A stretch of DNA of 64,000 bases from CADEEN01 sp963738425 (GTDB taxonomy: Bacteria > Pseudomonadota > Gammaproteobacteria > Burkholderiales > Burkholderiaceae_C): assembly GCA_963738425.1 (NCBI GenBank), contig CAVTWT010000012.1:124001-188000 (forward strand), written 5' to 3'. A program made the translations under genes and the position numbers. Positions within the stretch are counted from its first letter, which is position 1. Each line of letters begins with the position of its first letter. Shown piece by piece: positions 44,695 through 53,387 of the stretch. Under the pieces are notes generated by a model. The model searched no databases, was not told the origin of the DNA, and saw only the letters and a program-made list of their open reading frames with translations.

Positions 44695-44925
44695 ATGATC
44701 TACGGAAAAATCTGGTGCGTGGTCAAGCCGTCGGTCGGCATCCCGCTGTTCCTCAGTGCGGTGGCGATCAGCTCGTTCGCCGTGCACCTGACGCTGCTCA
44801 ACACAGCGCCATGGCTGAAGAACTACTACGTCGGCGGCACGGGCAAGTCGGCAGCGCTCGAGGCGCCGGCCACGACCGCGGCGGCGCCACCCACGACGCT
44901 CGTCGCGGCGGCGCCGAAGCAATAG
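44695..44925 (+). CDS. pucA: LH2 light-harvesting protein, alpha subunit, with C-terminal extension
   Basis: A 76-residue polypeptide: N-terminus GKIWCVVKPSVGIP, membrane helix with B850 ligand His31, then TAPWLKNYYVGG. Positions 44 and 45, which tune the absorption of LH2 by hydrogen bonds, are Tyr-Tyr rather than the usual Tyr-Trp. The last 25 residues are Ala/Pro/Thr-rich (ATTAAAPPTTLVAAAPKQ), a tail known in Rubrivivax gelatinosus LH2 alpha but not in most purple bacteria. A CGGAGGG-type ribosome-binding site lies just upstream. Confidence 0.93.
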   Translation: MIYGKIWCVVKPSVGIPLFLSAVAISSFAVHLTLLNTAPWLKNYYVGGTGKSAALEAPATTAAAPPTTLVAAAPKQ

Positions 44926-44960
44926 CCATCAGCGCGGCGCAGGCCGGTTTGCGCGCGCAT

Positions 44961-44978
44961 CGGAAGGCCTCGCTTCCG
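44961..44978 (+). other. Hairpin between pucA and pucC
   Basis: CGGAAG and CTTCCG arms with loop GCCTCG lie in the 61-base gap. In other purple bacteria a stem-loop here stabilises pucBA mRNA and lowers pucC expression; the same role is inferred. Confidence 0.5.
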
Positions 44979-44986
44979 GTTCGTGC

Positions 44987-46493
44987 GTGAGCTTGTCCGT
45001 GCCCGCCACGGGGCACGCCTTGAGCACCCAACCACGCAGTCCCGCACGCGGTGTCACGCGCAGCCTGGTGGCGCGCTGGGCGCAGCTCGGGCCGCGCTTC
45101 CTGCCGTTCGCCGATGCGGCAACGCCGGACTTGCCGCTGTCGCGCTTGCTGCGCCTGTCGCTGTTCCAGGTCTCGGTGGGCATGGCGCTGGTGCTGCTCG
45201 TCGGCACGCTCAACCGCGTCATGATCGTCGAGCTGAACGTGCCCGCATCGCTGGTGGCGGTGATGGTGGCGCTGCCGGTTCTCTATGCACCGTTGCGGGC
45301 GCTGATCGGTTTTCGCTCGGACACGCATCGCAGCGCCCTCGGCTGGCGGCGCGTGCCGTTCATCTGGATGGGCACGCTGATCCAGTTCGGGGGTTTCGCG
45401 GTGATGCCGTTTGCGTTGCTGGTCTTGTCCGGTGGCGGGCAGGCGCAGCAATGGCCGGCGTGGATCGGCCAGCTCGGCGCCGGCTTCACTTTTCTGTTGG
45501 TCGGCGCCGGCCTGCACACCACGCAGACTGCGGGCCTGGCGTTGGCCACGGACCTGGCGAGCGAAGAGTCGCAGCCGCGTGTCGTCGGCCTGATGTACGT
45601 GATGTTGCTGGCCGGAATGATGGCCAGCGCTTTCATTTTCGGTGCGCTGCTGCACGACTTCAGCCCCGGCCGCCTGGTGCAGGTGCTGCAAGGCGCGGCG
45701 CTGGCGACGATGGTGCTCAACACGATAGCGTTGTGGAAGCAGGAGACGCGCCTCCCGCAGCGTGCGCCCGCCAGCTGCGCAGCCGCGACCTGATTTCTCA
45801 CGGGCCTGGTGCGGCTACATCGCCGGTGATGGCACGCGGCGCCGCCTCATCGCCATTGCCTTGGGCGCCTTGGCCTTCGGCATGCAGGACGTGCTGCTCG
45901 AACCCTTCGGCGGCCAGGTGCTCGGCATGGGGGTCGGGGCGACGACCTGGCTCACCGCGACGCTTGCCGCCGGTACGCTCGCCGGGTTCTGCATCGCCTC
46001 GGCGGTACTGTCACGCGCCTGCGATCCGGCACGCATGGCCTTGATCGGCGCTGCGATCGGCGTGCCGGCATTCGGCACGGTGATCGCCACCACGGTCATG
46101 CCGTCGGTGACGTTGTTTGCCATCGGTGTCTTCTTCATCGGCCTCGGTGCCGGCCTGTTCGGCCACGGCACGCTGACGCTGACGATGAACCGTGCGCCAA
46201 AGGAGCAAGTGGGCCTGGCACTCGGCGCGTGGGGCGCAGTCCAGGCCACTGCGGCGGGGGCTGGCGTAGCGCTGGGCGGCCTCGGCCGCGATGCGGTGCA
46301 GTCCTTGGCATCTCGCGGCGTGTTCGGGGAGGCTCTGGCCACACCGGCCACCGGCTATGCTTTTGTCTATGGCCTCGAGATCGTGCTGCTGCTGGCCACT
46401 ATCGTTGCGATGACAGCGTTGTTGCGCAGTGATGCGCGGTCTTCAACCGCACCTGATATTCACACCCACCGGCACCAATGGAGTTCGCCTTGA
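44987..46493 (+). CDS. pucC: PucC-family LH2 assembly transporter-like protein (one frameshift)
   Basis: Twelve-helix major-facilitator fold protein of the BCD family needed for LH2 assembly or bacteriochlorophyll delivery. Restored length 501 residues. Recognised stretches are NRVMIVELNVPASLV, GTLIQFGGFAVMPFALL, HTTQTAGLALATDLA and GMQDVLLEPFGGQVLGM, and it is a clear paralogue of LhaA in this window. A +1 shift near 45776 (extra T in CCAGCTGCGCAGCC) splits it into a 268-residue part and a second part beginning about 45760. The start is GTG with a weak ribosome-binding site; the hairpin before it may reduce translation. Confidence 0.92.
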
Positions 46494-46600
46494 AGGTTCA
46501 CCACATCATCTTCATCATCTGGACCATCGTCTTCGTGTTCTGGCTGGTTCGCCAGTTCGCGGCTTACAACAAGGGCAAGGTCCGCAAGAACGTGCGCTAG
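46478..46600 (+). CDS. Unrecognised 40-residue single-helix membrane protein, end of puc operon
   Basis: Encodes a 40-residue peptide with a hydrophobic helix (HHIIFIIWTIVFVFWLVRQF) and a basic C-terminus (NKGKVRKNVR). The ATG at 46478 overlaps the pucC end by 16 bases; a TTG at 46490, overlapping the pucC stop as TTGA, is an alternative. The size and polarity recall light-harvesting or reaction-centre accessory peptides, but no pigment-ligand pattern is clear, except two His at the start of the helix. It ends seven bases from the superoperon's last gene, tail to tail. Confidence that it is a real gene is moderate, based on its membrane-protein character and position. Confidence 0.6.
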   Translation: MEFALKVHHIIFIIWTIVFVFWLVRQFAAYNKGKVRKNVR

Positions 46601-46607
46601 CAGGCGC

Positions 46608-46823
46608 CTACCGGCGCGCCACGGTCGTCAGCCAATCGAGCAGCCCGCTGATCAACAGCGAGCTCATCGCGGCGCCGTTGACAGCGGCCACGACACCGAT
46701 GAATGGCCCACCCAACTGCTGGCCGAACCCGTAGCTGTACCAGGCGACGACGAGCGTGGCGGCCAGGTTCAGCGCCACGCCGAACGAGCGCAGCGTGTGC
46801 AGGTTGTTGTCGTGAACGATCAT
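46608..46823 (-). CDS. Small two-helix membrane protein at the end of the superoperon
   Basis: A 71-residue protein with two predicted helices (FGVALNLAATLVVAWYSYG and FIGVVAAVNGAAMSSLLISGLLDWL). The start overlaps the preceding stop (ATGA) and AGGAG lies six bases before it. I do not recognise a family. It is the last gene of the leftward photosynthesis superoperon, so a role in pigment-membrane assembly is possible but not shown. Confidence 0.7.
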   Translation of the reverse strand: MIVHDNNLHTLRSFGVALNLAATLVVAWYSYGFGQQLGGPFIGVVAAVNGAAMSSLLISGLLDWLTTVARR

Positions 46824-46960
46824 GTCGAACTCCTGTCTCGCTTTGCGTCTTCGCGCTTCTTGCGCTCGCGCGCCAGATCACGCAGCTGCCACCAGCCGAA
46901 AGCCAACACGCCGCCGAAGACAAGCACGACTTCGATGACGATCACGGGCAGGTCACTCAT
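46820..46960 (-). CDS. Small single-helix membrane protein next to crtB
   Basis: A 46-residue protein with one helix (VIVIEVVLVFGGVLAFGWWQL) and a highly charged cytoplasmic tail (RDLARERKKREDAKRDR). It overlaps crtB by ATGA and the next gene likewise, so all three are translated in series. The family is unknown to me; small proteins of this form are often found beside pigment genes in related species. Confidence 0.68.
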   Translation of the reverse strand: MSDLPVIVIEVVLVFGGVLAFGWWQLRDLARERKKREDAKRDRSST

Positions 46961-47976
46961 GCCGTGGCTGTCCCCCGCAAGCGCTGGCCCTGGCGCTCGA
47001 ACAGATCGATCACGCGCAGCGTGCGCTGGTAGAACGTGCGCGCCGGCAGCTCGCCGCTGACGGCGGCTTCGACGAGGAAGCTCACTGCGGGCAGGGGTTC
47101 GCTCGCTGCGCCGGCCGCGATCGGGTGCCCGGGCGAGCGCAGCACCGCGCCGCAGGCGCGCATCAACAACACGAGCTTGCGGCCACCGCCGACGACCGTG
47201 CGGCGATGCACCGAGTCGAGCCCCGAAGCTTCGAGTGCGTGGCCGATCTCGGCATAGACCAGGCGCGCCGCCTGGATCGCCGGGCGGCAATCGCGCGGCA
47301 GGCCGCCGACGCCGCACTCGCCGCGTGCGTAGAGCCGATCGGCCTCGGCAAGCAGGCGCGAGATCACGCTGGCCAGGCGTTGATCGAACTGCGGCGCAGC
47401 CAGCCAGGCCTCGGGGTCGAGCCCGGCCTCGCGCATCCACGCCAGCGGCAGGTACAGACGGCCGTTGCGCGCGTCCTCGCCCACGTCGCGCGCGATGTTG
47501 GTCAACTGCATCGCCACGCCGAGCTCGCAGGCCCGGGCCAGCGATTGCCTGTCACGCGACTCCATCACCAGCGCCATCATCGCGCCGACCGTGCCGGCCA
47601 CGCGGGCGGCGTAGTCGTGCAGATCGGCGATGGTTTCGTAGCGGCGGCCCTGGGCGTCCCAGGCAAAACCTTCGAGCAGCGCGTCGATCAGCACGCGCGG
47701 CAGGCGCGCGTCGCTGACGACGGCGGCCAGCGCGCGGTCGGCCACCTGCGCGCGGGGCGTGCCGGCGTAGACCGCGTCGAGCCGCGCCTGCAGATCGGCC
47801 AGCGCGCGGCCGGGCTCGGCGCTGTTGTCGATGGCATCGTCGGCGACACGGCAGAACGCGTAGAGCGCGGTCGCGGGCAGGCGCACGCGCTGCGGCAGGG
47901 CGAGTGACGACAGGTAGAACGACTTCGAGCCGTCGCGCATCAGCGCTTTGCATGCCTGGACATCGACAGGATTCAT
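46957..47976 (-). CDS. crtB: Phytoene synthase
   Basis: Condenses two geranylgeranyl diphosphates to phytoene, the first committed carotenoid step. At 339 residues it carries the first Asp-rich motif in ADDAIDNS and the second in RDVGEDARNGRLYLPL, with NIARDV conserved. Its ATG overlaps the crtI stop (ATGA) and its TGA overlaps the following small gene. Full length. Confidence 0.96.
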   Translation of the reverse strand: MNPVDVQACKALMRDGSKSFYLSSLALPQRVRLPATALYAFCRVADDAIDNSAEPGRALADLQARLDAVYAGTPRAQVADRALAAVVSDARLPRVLIDALLEGFAWDAQGRRYETIADLHDYAARVAGTVGAMMALVMESRDRQSLARACELGVAMQLTNIARDVGEDARNGRLYLPLAWMREAGLDPEAWLAAPQFDQRLASVISRLLAEADRLYARGECGVGGLPRDCRPAIQAARLVYAEIGHALEASGLDSVHRRTVVGGGRKLVLLMRACGAVLRSPGHPIAAGAASEPLPAVSFLVEAAVSGELPARTFYQRTLRVIDLFERQGQRLRGTATA

Positions 47977-49508
47977 GTGCGTGCTCGTGCGAACGAAGAC
48001 AGCGGCGGCAACACCGACTCCAGCGCCTTGGCCGACATCAGCACGCCGGGGATGCCGGCGCCCGGATGCGTGCCCGCGCCGACCATGAACAAACCCGGCA
48101 CGTCTTCGCTGCGGTTGTGCGGCCGGAACCACGCGCTTTGCAGCAGCAGGGGCTCCAAGCCAAACGCCGCGCCTTTGTACGACAGCAGGCGGTCCTGAAA
48201 GTCCAGCGGTGTCATCACGCGCGACACCGTGATGTGCTTGCCCAGGCCCGGCAGCAGCGTGCTTTCCAGGCGGCGCTCGATGGCCTGGCGGTAGGACGCG
48301 GCTTGCGTGCGCCAATCGGTGCCGCTGTCCAAGTGCGGCACGGGGGACAGCGCATAGAACGCATCGCAGCCGGGCGGCGCCATCGACGAGTCGCTCGCCG
48401 TCGGCCGGTGCAGGTAGAGGCTGAAGTCATCCGCCAGGTGGTGGCGCTTGAAGATGTCCTTGAGCAGGCCTTCATAGCGCGGGCCGAGCACCATCGTGTG
48501 GTGCGGCACGTCGTGGTACTGGCGGTTGGTGCCGAAGTACCAGACGAACAGGCTCATCGAGTAGCGCGCGCGGTCGAGCTTGCGATCGCTCCAGACCTTG
48601 CGGTGCTCGGGCGCGACGAGGTTGCGGTAGGTCCACGCGGTGTCGGCGTTGCTGACGACGATGTCGGCGGGCAGGCGCTCGCCGTCGGCCAACTCGACGC
48701 CGCTGGCGCGGCCGTTCGTCGTGACGATGCGCTGCACCTGCGTGTTGCAACGCACGCTCACACCAAGTTGCGCCAGCAGCTTGACCAGGCCGGTGACCAA
48801 TGCACCGGTGCCACCCATCGCCCAGTGCACGCCGAAGCGGCGCTCGAGCATGTTGATCAGGCTGTAGGTGCAGGTCACAGCCGACGGGTTGCCACCGATC
48901 AGCAGCGGATGGAAGGAGAAGACGATGCGCAGCTTCGGGTCGCGGAAGTGGCTGTTGACCATGCCACGGATCGAGCGCCATGAGCGCATGCGCACGAGCG
49001 CCGGCACGGCAGCGACGAGATCGCGCACCGAATCGAAGGCCGTCGCGCCGAGTTCTTCGAAGCCGATGCGGTAGCAGCGCTCGGCCTCGGCCATGAAGCC
49101 CTCGTAGCCCGGCAGGTCGGCGGGGCAAAAACGCGCCACTTCGGCGCGCATGTGATCGGGGTCGCCGTTGTAGTCGAACCAGGTGCCGTCGTCGAAGCGG
49201 ATGCGGTAGAACGGATCGAGCGGCTTCAAGGTCACGTCGTCGGCCAGCTTGCGGCCGGCCAGCGCCCACAGCTCTTCGAACAGCTGCGGCACCGTGACGA
49301 TGGTCGGACCGGCGTCGAAGGTGTAGCCGGCTTCACGGTGCACATAGGCGCGTCCGCCGGGAGCGTCGAGTTTCTCCAGGACCTGCACACGCCAGCCCTT
49401 GCAGGCCAGGCGCACCGCAGCCGCCAAACCGCCGAAGCCGGCGCCGATGACGATCGCGGTCGGCGCACCATCGCGCGCCAACAAGAGTTCAGGACTGTCA
49501 GGTTTCAT
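47973..49508 (-). CDS. crtI: Phytoene desaturase
   Basis: FAD-dependent desaturase of 511 residues converting phytoene to neurosporene and/or lycopene. N-terminal dinucleotide motif AIVIGAGFGGLAAAVRL, then VLEKLDAPGGRA, and the C-terminal FAD and substrate block GLFMVGAGTHPGAGIPGVLM. In Rubrivivax the homologue performs three and four desaturations, feeding both the spheroidene and spirilloxanthin branches. The start overlaps the puhE stop by ATGA. Confidence 0.96.
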   Translation of the reverse strand: MKPDSPELLLARDGAPTAIVIGAGFGGLAAAVRLACKGWRVQVLEKLDAPGGRAYVHREAGYTFDAGPTIVTVPQLFEELWALAGRKLADDVTLKPLDPFYRIRFDDGTWFDYNGDPDHMRAEVARFCPADLPGYEGFMAEAERCYRIGFEELGATAFDSVRDLVAAVPALVRMRSWRSIRGMVNSHFRDPKLRIVFSFHPLLIGGNPSAVTCTYSLINMLERRFGVHWAMGGTGALVTGLVKLLAQLGVSVRCNTQVQRIVTTNGRASGVELADGERLPADIVVSNADTAWTYRNLVAPEHRKVWSDRKLDRARYSMSLFVWYFGTNRQYHDVPHHTMVLGPRYEGLLKDIFKRHHLADDFSLYLHRPTASDSSMAPPGCDAFYALSPVPHLDSGTDWRTQAASYRQAIERRLESTLLPGLGKHITVSRVMTPLDFQDRLLSYKGAAFGLEPLLLQSAWFRPHNRSEDVPGLFMVGAGTHPGAGIPGVLMSAKALESVLPPLSSFARART

Positions 49509-50266
49509 GGAGTGGGCGCTGCGGTTCGCATGGCCCAGCGCCACAACAACGTGGGTGGCAGCGGGGTGACCAGCAAGACATGTTCGATCAGTGCCAGTAC
49601 GAGCATCGAGGCCACGAGCAGCAGGCCGGTGCGTGCGGTGCCGCTGGCATCGATGGCCGACGTGATCATCGCTACGGCAACGACGGTGCCGGCAAGTACC
49701 GACAGCGGCAGCAGCGCATTGATCTTGCGGCGGCGGAAGTAGCTGGCCAGGTACAGCAGGTGCGGCGGCAGGAACTCTTCGCCGCGGTTGCGAACGCCGA
49801 GGAAGAGGTTGAACTTGGCCGACAGGCGCATCACCCACAGCAGCGCGAAGGTCCACGTGGCGACCTGGTTGGCGCCGCCCCAGGTCAGCGCCGCGATGGC
49901 GATGCCCATGCTGATGAGGGCCAGCTCATGCCAGAGGATCACCTGCACCGCTTCGCTGAAGCGCGTCGGGCCGTGCAGTGGCTCGCTGCACGCGTCCTTG
50001 CGCGGGCCGGTGAGCCAGCCGGTGAGAAAAGCCAGCTCGTGCCAGCCCCAGACCAGCACCGCGCAGCTGAAGGCCGCATAGGCTCCCGCCACGCTGGTGT
50101 TGTGTGCGCTCCTGGCGATGCAGACCAGCGAGCCGAGCGCGATGGCCGTCGAGATGGCCAGACTCCAGCGGAAGGTGCTGCGCGGCATGCCGTCGAGCAG
50201 CATGACGACGCCGGTGCCGAGCCACCAGATGGCGATGGCGAACAGCGGGGGCAGCGCGTAGTCCAT
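49505..50266 (-). CDS. puhE: Photosynthetic complex assembly protein PuhE
   Basis: Integral membrane protein of 253 residues with about seven helices. Family features are GWHELAFLTGWLTGP, LWHELALISMGIAI and LRLSAKFNLFLGVRN-like MRLSAKFNLFLGVRNRGEEF. PuhE limits or tunes reaction-centre/LH1 assembly in Rhodobacter. The start was set at the Met of MDYALPPLF; longer open frames upstream overlap the acsF tail. It lies 19 bases after acsF. Confidence 0.92.
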   Translation of the reverse strand: MDYALPPLFAIAIWWLGTGVVMLLDGMPRSTFRWSLAISTAIALGSLVCIARSAHNTSVAGAYAAFSCAVLVWGWHELAFLTGWLTGPRKDACSEPLHGPTRFSEAVQVILWHELALISMGIAIAALTWGGANQVATWTFALLWVMRLSAKFNLFLGVRNRGEEFLPPHLLYLASYFRRRKINALLPLSVLAGTVVAVAMITSAIDASGTARTGLLLVASMLVLALIEHVLLVTPLPPTLLWRWAMRTAAPTP

Positions 50267-50285
50267 GAGCACCTTGACGGCCGTG

Positions 50286-51347
50286 CTACCAGGCCGGCGC
50301 CATGCGCATCTGCACCGGCAGATCATGCCGATGCACGGGGTGAAGGTAGAGCTTGGCGAACGTCGTCACGCCGACCAGCGCCCAGCCGGCGCGCTTGGCG
50401 AGGCCCATCACACCGCCCTGCGCCTTGGCGCGCGTGATGCCGTCGCTGGCTTCGAGCAGGCGGCGCAGGCCGGCGCGGAATTTCTCGTTGTTGGTGTCCA
50501 AGGAAATCGGGAAGACCTGCTTGCTGATTTCGGTCGTGATGTCGAACACCGTGTAGTCGTACTGATCGGGGTCGATTCCCATCGCCACGTGCAACATCGG
50601 CCGCGTGTGGTCGCGCACGAACATCGTCGCGTACACGGCCAGCAGGAAGAAGCGCACCCACAGGAGGTTGGCGCCACGCAGCAGGTGCGGCTGGGCGCGC
50701 ATCATCAGCGCGAACGATTCACCGTGGCGGAACTCGTCGTTGCACCAACGCTCGAACCATTTGAAGATCGGATGGAAGCGCTTCTCGGGATGGCGCTCGA
50801 GCTGGCGGAAGATCGCGATGTAGCGCGCGTAGCCGATCTTCTCGGACAGATAGGTCGCGTAGAAGATGTACTTGGGCTTGAAGTAGGTGTACTTCTTGGT
50901 CGCCTTCAGGTTGGCCAGGTCGACGCCCAAGCCGTAGTCGCGCAGCGAGGCGTTGATGAAGTTGGCGTGCCGCGATTCGTCGCGCGTCAGGTAGGTCATC
51001 AACTGCTTGATGTCCGGGTTGTCAACGTTCTTGCGGATCTCGTTGTAGAGCACGCAGCCCGAGTACTCGCTGGTGATCGAGCTGACGAGGAAGTCGAGGA
51101 ACTCCTGCTGCAGCTCGGGCGTGAGCTGCTTGATCTCGTCCTTGAACGTGGCGTCGCGCTGGAAGTGATCGTGGTTGTTGTCGCCCTCGTACTCGGCGAG
51201 CATGGCATCCCATTCCTTGCGCACCGGGTTCATGTCGAGGCGGTTCATGGCCGCGAAGTCGGTGGTGTAGAAGCGCGGGCTGATCAGCGTTTCGCTTTTC
51301 GCGGCGCGCATCACGTCGTCGCGTGTTTCGATGGCTTGGGCAGTCAT
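50286..51347 (-). CDS. acsF: Aerobic Mg-protoporphyrin IX monomethyl ester cyclase
   Basis: Diiron oxygenase that forms the fifth ring of bacteriochlorophyll using O2. At 353 residues it shows the diiron ligands in SITSEYSG, TRDESRHANF and CNDEFRHGES. A good AAGGAGT ribosome-binding site precedes the ATG at 51347; extra residues upstream are read-through of the gap. Its presence shows that pigment can be made under oxic conditions; the oxygen-independent BchE is not in the window. It lies within the puh genes, the Rubrivivax arrangement in which this enzyme was first described. Confidence 0.96.
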   Translation of the reverse strand: MTAQAIETRDDVMRAAKSETLISPRFYTTDFAAMNRLDMNPVRKEWDAMLAEYEGDNNHDHFQRDATFKDEIKQLTPELQQEFLDFLVSSITSEYSGCVLYNEIRKNVDNPDIKQLMTYLTRDESRHANFINASLRDYGLGVDLANLKATKKYTYFKPKYIFYATYLSEKIGYARYIAIFRQLERHPEKRFHPIFKWFERWCNDEFRHGESFALMMRAQPHLLRGANLLWVRFFLLAVYATMFVRDHTRPMLHVAMGIDPDQYDYTVFDITTEISKQVFPISLDTNNEKFRAGLRRLLEASDGITRAKAQGGVMGLAKRAGWALVGVTTFAKLYLHPVHRHDLPVQMRMAPAW

Positions 51348-51351
51348 GGCT

Positions 51352-51801
51352 TTACTCCTTGGGAGCGCGGGGCAACCAGCGCGCGAAGACCGCGGCATTG
51401 GTCGGGCCGAAAGATTCGAGATCGATGCGCGAGCCGGTGGCTGGGTCGGTGAGCGTCAGGCGGCCGTCGGCGCGGGCAATCAACTGCAGCGCAGCACTGC
51501 TGACCAGGCCGCGCTGCCGGCGTTCGCGCACGACGGCGCGCAGTGTGCCGCGCAGGAAACCCAGTTCGCCGTGCACGGTGTCGATCGTCGCGCCGCTGGC
51601 GGCATCGACGATGGCGATGCCGCCGTCAGGTCGGTCTTGGAAATGCAGCGCGCGTTGCGCAATCGCTTGCGCGTCCTGCTGGCGGGCGTCGAAACCCGAC
51701 CAGCGCACCGCAGCGACGCCGGCGAAGGTCAGGGCCACCACCGCGCCGGCCACGATCAACGCCAGGCGCGGAATGACGGCGGGCGTGGCGGCGGCTTGCA
51801 T
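51352..51801 (-). CDS. puhC: Photosynthetic complex assembly protein PuhC
   Basis: A 149-residue membrane protein with one N-terminal helix (RLALIVAGAVVALTFAGVAAV) and a periplasmic domain containing LHFQDRPDGGIAIVDAASG and the segment GFLRGTLRAVVRERRQRGL, typical of PuhC. It assists assembly of the reaction-centre/LH1 core. It lies five bases upstream of acsF and 11 after puhB. Confidence 0.9.
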   Translation of the reverse strand: MQAAATPAVIPRLALIVAGAVVALTFAGVAAVRWSGFDARQQDAQAIAQRALHFQDRPDGGIAIVDAASGATIDTVHGELGFLRGTLRAVVRERRQRGLVSSAALQLIARADGRLTLTDPATGSRIDLESFGPTNAAVFARWLPRAPKE

Positions 51802-51812
51802 CGTGGTCTCTC

Positions 51813-52589
51813 TCACTGCGCGACGAGGGTCGGGCGCACGCCGTTCGCCTGAGACGCCGGCTGCTGCCGCGCTGCAGGTGGCGCGGCAGGCCTGGATGCA
51901 GCAGGTTCGCCGTTGACTTGGCTCCACGCGCTGGCCAGCATCGCCGCCACGGCCTGCGCATCCGGCAAGGCGCGCAGCATCGGCTGCGTGTGCGCGAAGC
52001 GCCACGGCCGCACATGCGGCCACAGGTGCAGCCAGGCGATGCGCGTGTCGGGCTCGAGCGTCAGCGCAATGTCCTGGCAGCCGCCACCAGCCTTGTGCAG
52101 GTCGGCGCTCTCGATGCGCGACAGCGGCAGGTTGTAGGTGACGGTGAGCACGATGCCGATGCGCATGACGATGCGCTTGTCGGTCAGCGTGTAGGCGGTG
52201 CTGCGGGCGCTCCACCAACCCATCACGAGCAGCAGCCCGAGGCCGAGCGCGAAGAAGGGCACCAGCCAGGTCAGTGATCCGAACGCGGCAGTAACGCTTT
52301 GCGTGTCGGACAGCGTGCTCGCAAAGCGCCAGGCCAGCATCAGCGCGAAGTAGACCGCGACCTTGTTGACGTGGAAGACGCGGCGCGCGAGCACCATCCA
52401 GTCCGGTGCACCTTGCCAGAGGATGCGTTCACCGTTGGGCAGTTTTTCGGGCAAGCCGTACTGGGCTTCGAATTCGTGTTCACGTGAGATGACGACCCCT
52501 CGGCCGGCGGGACCACCGGCCGATCCCCCGAGGGGAGGCGGGCCTTCTTGAGAGCGGCCCGGCGCGCGGCCCGCAGTGTGTGGCTTCAT
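51813..52589 (-). CDS. puhB: Photosynthetic complex assembly protein PuhB, N-terminus carries a repeat
   Basis: Membrane protein of 258 residues with helices VAVYFALMLAWRFA and LTWLVPFFALGLGLLLVMG, and PuhB features EFEAQYGLPEKLPNGERILWQG and YTLTDKRIVMRIG. It promotes reaction-centre assembly. Residues 6-33 (AGRAPGRSQEGPPPLGG...) are the translation of a family B repeat, kept in frame. The first Met has GGAG before it and is the only ATG, so the repeat is inside the coding sequence. The proline-rich C-terminal tail is long. Confidence 0.9.
   Translation of the reverse strand: MKPHTAGRAPGRSQEGPPPLGGSAGGPAGRGVVISREHEFEAQYGLPEKLPNGERILWQGAPDWMVLARRVFHVNKVAVYFALMLAWRFASTLSDTQSVTAAFGSLTWLVPFFALGLGLLLVMGWWSARSTAYTLTDKRIVMRIGIVLTVTYNLPLSRIESADLHKAGGGCQDIALTLEPDTRIAWLHLWPHVRPWRFAHTQPMLRALPDAQAVAAMLASAWSQVNGEPAASRPAAPPAARQQPASQANGVRPTLVAQ
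52491..52576. repeat. Interspersed repeat, family B, in the puhB coding start
   Basis: GACGACCCCTCGGCC..., a palindrome CCCCCGAGGGG, and an end AGAGCGGCCCGGCGCGCGGC. Close relative of 54839-54925. It is in frame in puhB. Confidence 0.75.
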
Positions 52590-52599
52590 GGCTCGTCTC

Positions 52600-53370
52600 C
52601 TAAACCATCGGCTCGGCTCGGCCCGGATCGGCGTAGAGCGTGCCGGCGCCGTAGTACGCGGTGATGCGCTCTTCTTCGAGCAGCGTCACGCGGTCGGTGG
52701 CGCGCGTGGCGGGCACGCCGGCAAACTGCTCTGCATACAGCGCGTGGACTGTGACGCCGTTGCGAGCGACGCTGGCAAAGGGCATCGGCACCAGCACGCG
52801 CCGCAGGCCCGCGGATGGCGTCGAGACTTCGGCTTCGAGGTAGCGGAAGTTCATCTCGCCACGGTCGATCCAGAGGTCGCGGATCGTGCCGGCCTGGTCG
52901 CCCTTGGCGTCGAACAGTGGCAGACCACGCGGGTCGGTGTCGTGTTGGCTGACGCCGAACTCGGGTGCCATCGACAGCGGCACGATCTTCGGCTCGCCGT
53001 GGTGGTCGAGGTCGGCGTGGTCAGGGCGCAAGGCCGACCACGAGCCCGGCCCGACGCCGGCGGTCAGCGGATCACCCACTGGCTCGATCGGCGACCCCGC
53101 GGCCCGGTAGGTGCGTTCGGCGTTGAGCGGCTGAGCGGGTTCCTCTTCACGCGGGATCTGGATCTCCTGGCCGTTGTCGAGCAGGTAGGTCTTGGGTGCG
53201 GGCGCGCGCGGCCAGCCTTCGATCGGCGACGGGCCGTCGTGGTCCATCGGGTAGCCCTCGCGATGGCCCTCGCGGATCAGGTAATAGATGAGGCCGAAGA
53301 AGAAGATCCAGAACAGGTACAGCACGATCTGTGCGACGTCGATGGTCGAGGTGATGGCTCCGGTGCCCAT
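52600..53370 (-). CDS. puhA: Photosynthetic reaction centre H subunit
   Basis: A 256-residue subunit of the reaction centre; one N-terminal helix (VAQIVLYLFWIFFFGLIYYL) then the cytoplasmic domain with PMDHDGPSPIEGWP, a Glu/Pro-rich loop, PLFDAKGDQAGTIRDLWIDR and GVTVHALYAEQFAGVP. It shields and guides protons to the QB site. AAGGAG lies before the ATG. It follows lhaA by 17 bases and precedes puhB by 10. Confidence 0.95.
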   Translation of the reverse strand: MGTGAITSTIDVAQIVLYLFWIFFFGLIYYLIREGHREGYPMDHDGPSPIEGWPRAPAPKTYLLDNGQEIQIPREEEPAQPLNAERTYRAAGSPIEPVGDPLTAGVGPGSWSALRPDHADLDHHGEPKIVPLSMAPEFGVSQHDTDPRGLPLFDAKGDQAGTIRDLWIDRGEMNFRYLEAEVSTPSAGLRRVLVPMPFASVARNGVTVHALYAEQFAGVPATRATDRVTLLEEERITAYYGAGTLYADPGRAEPMV

Positions 53371-53387
53371 GGTTGGCTCCTTTGTGT

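Noticed and set aside
44514..44925. LH1 genes pufBA
   Set aside because: The alpha subunit has the GKIW-VVKP-GIP N-terminus, His31 and Ala/Pro tail of LH2 and is followed by pucC, not pufL.
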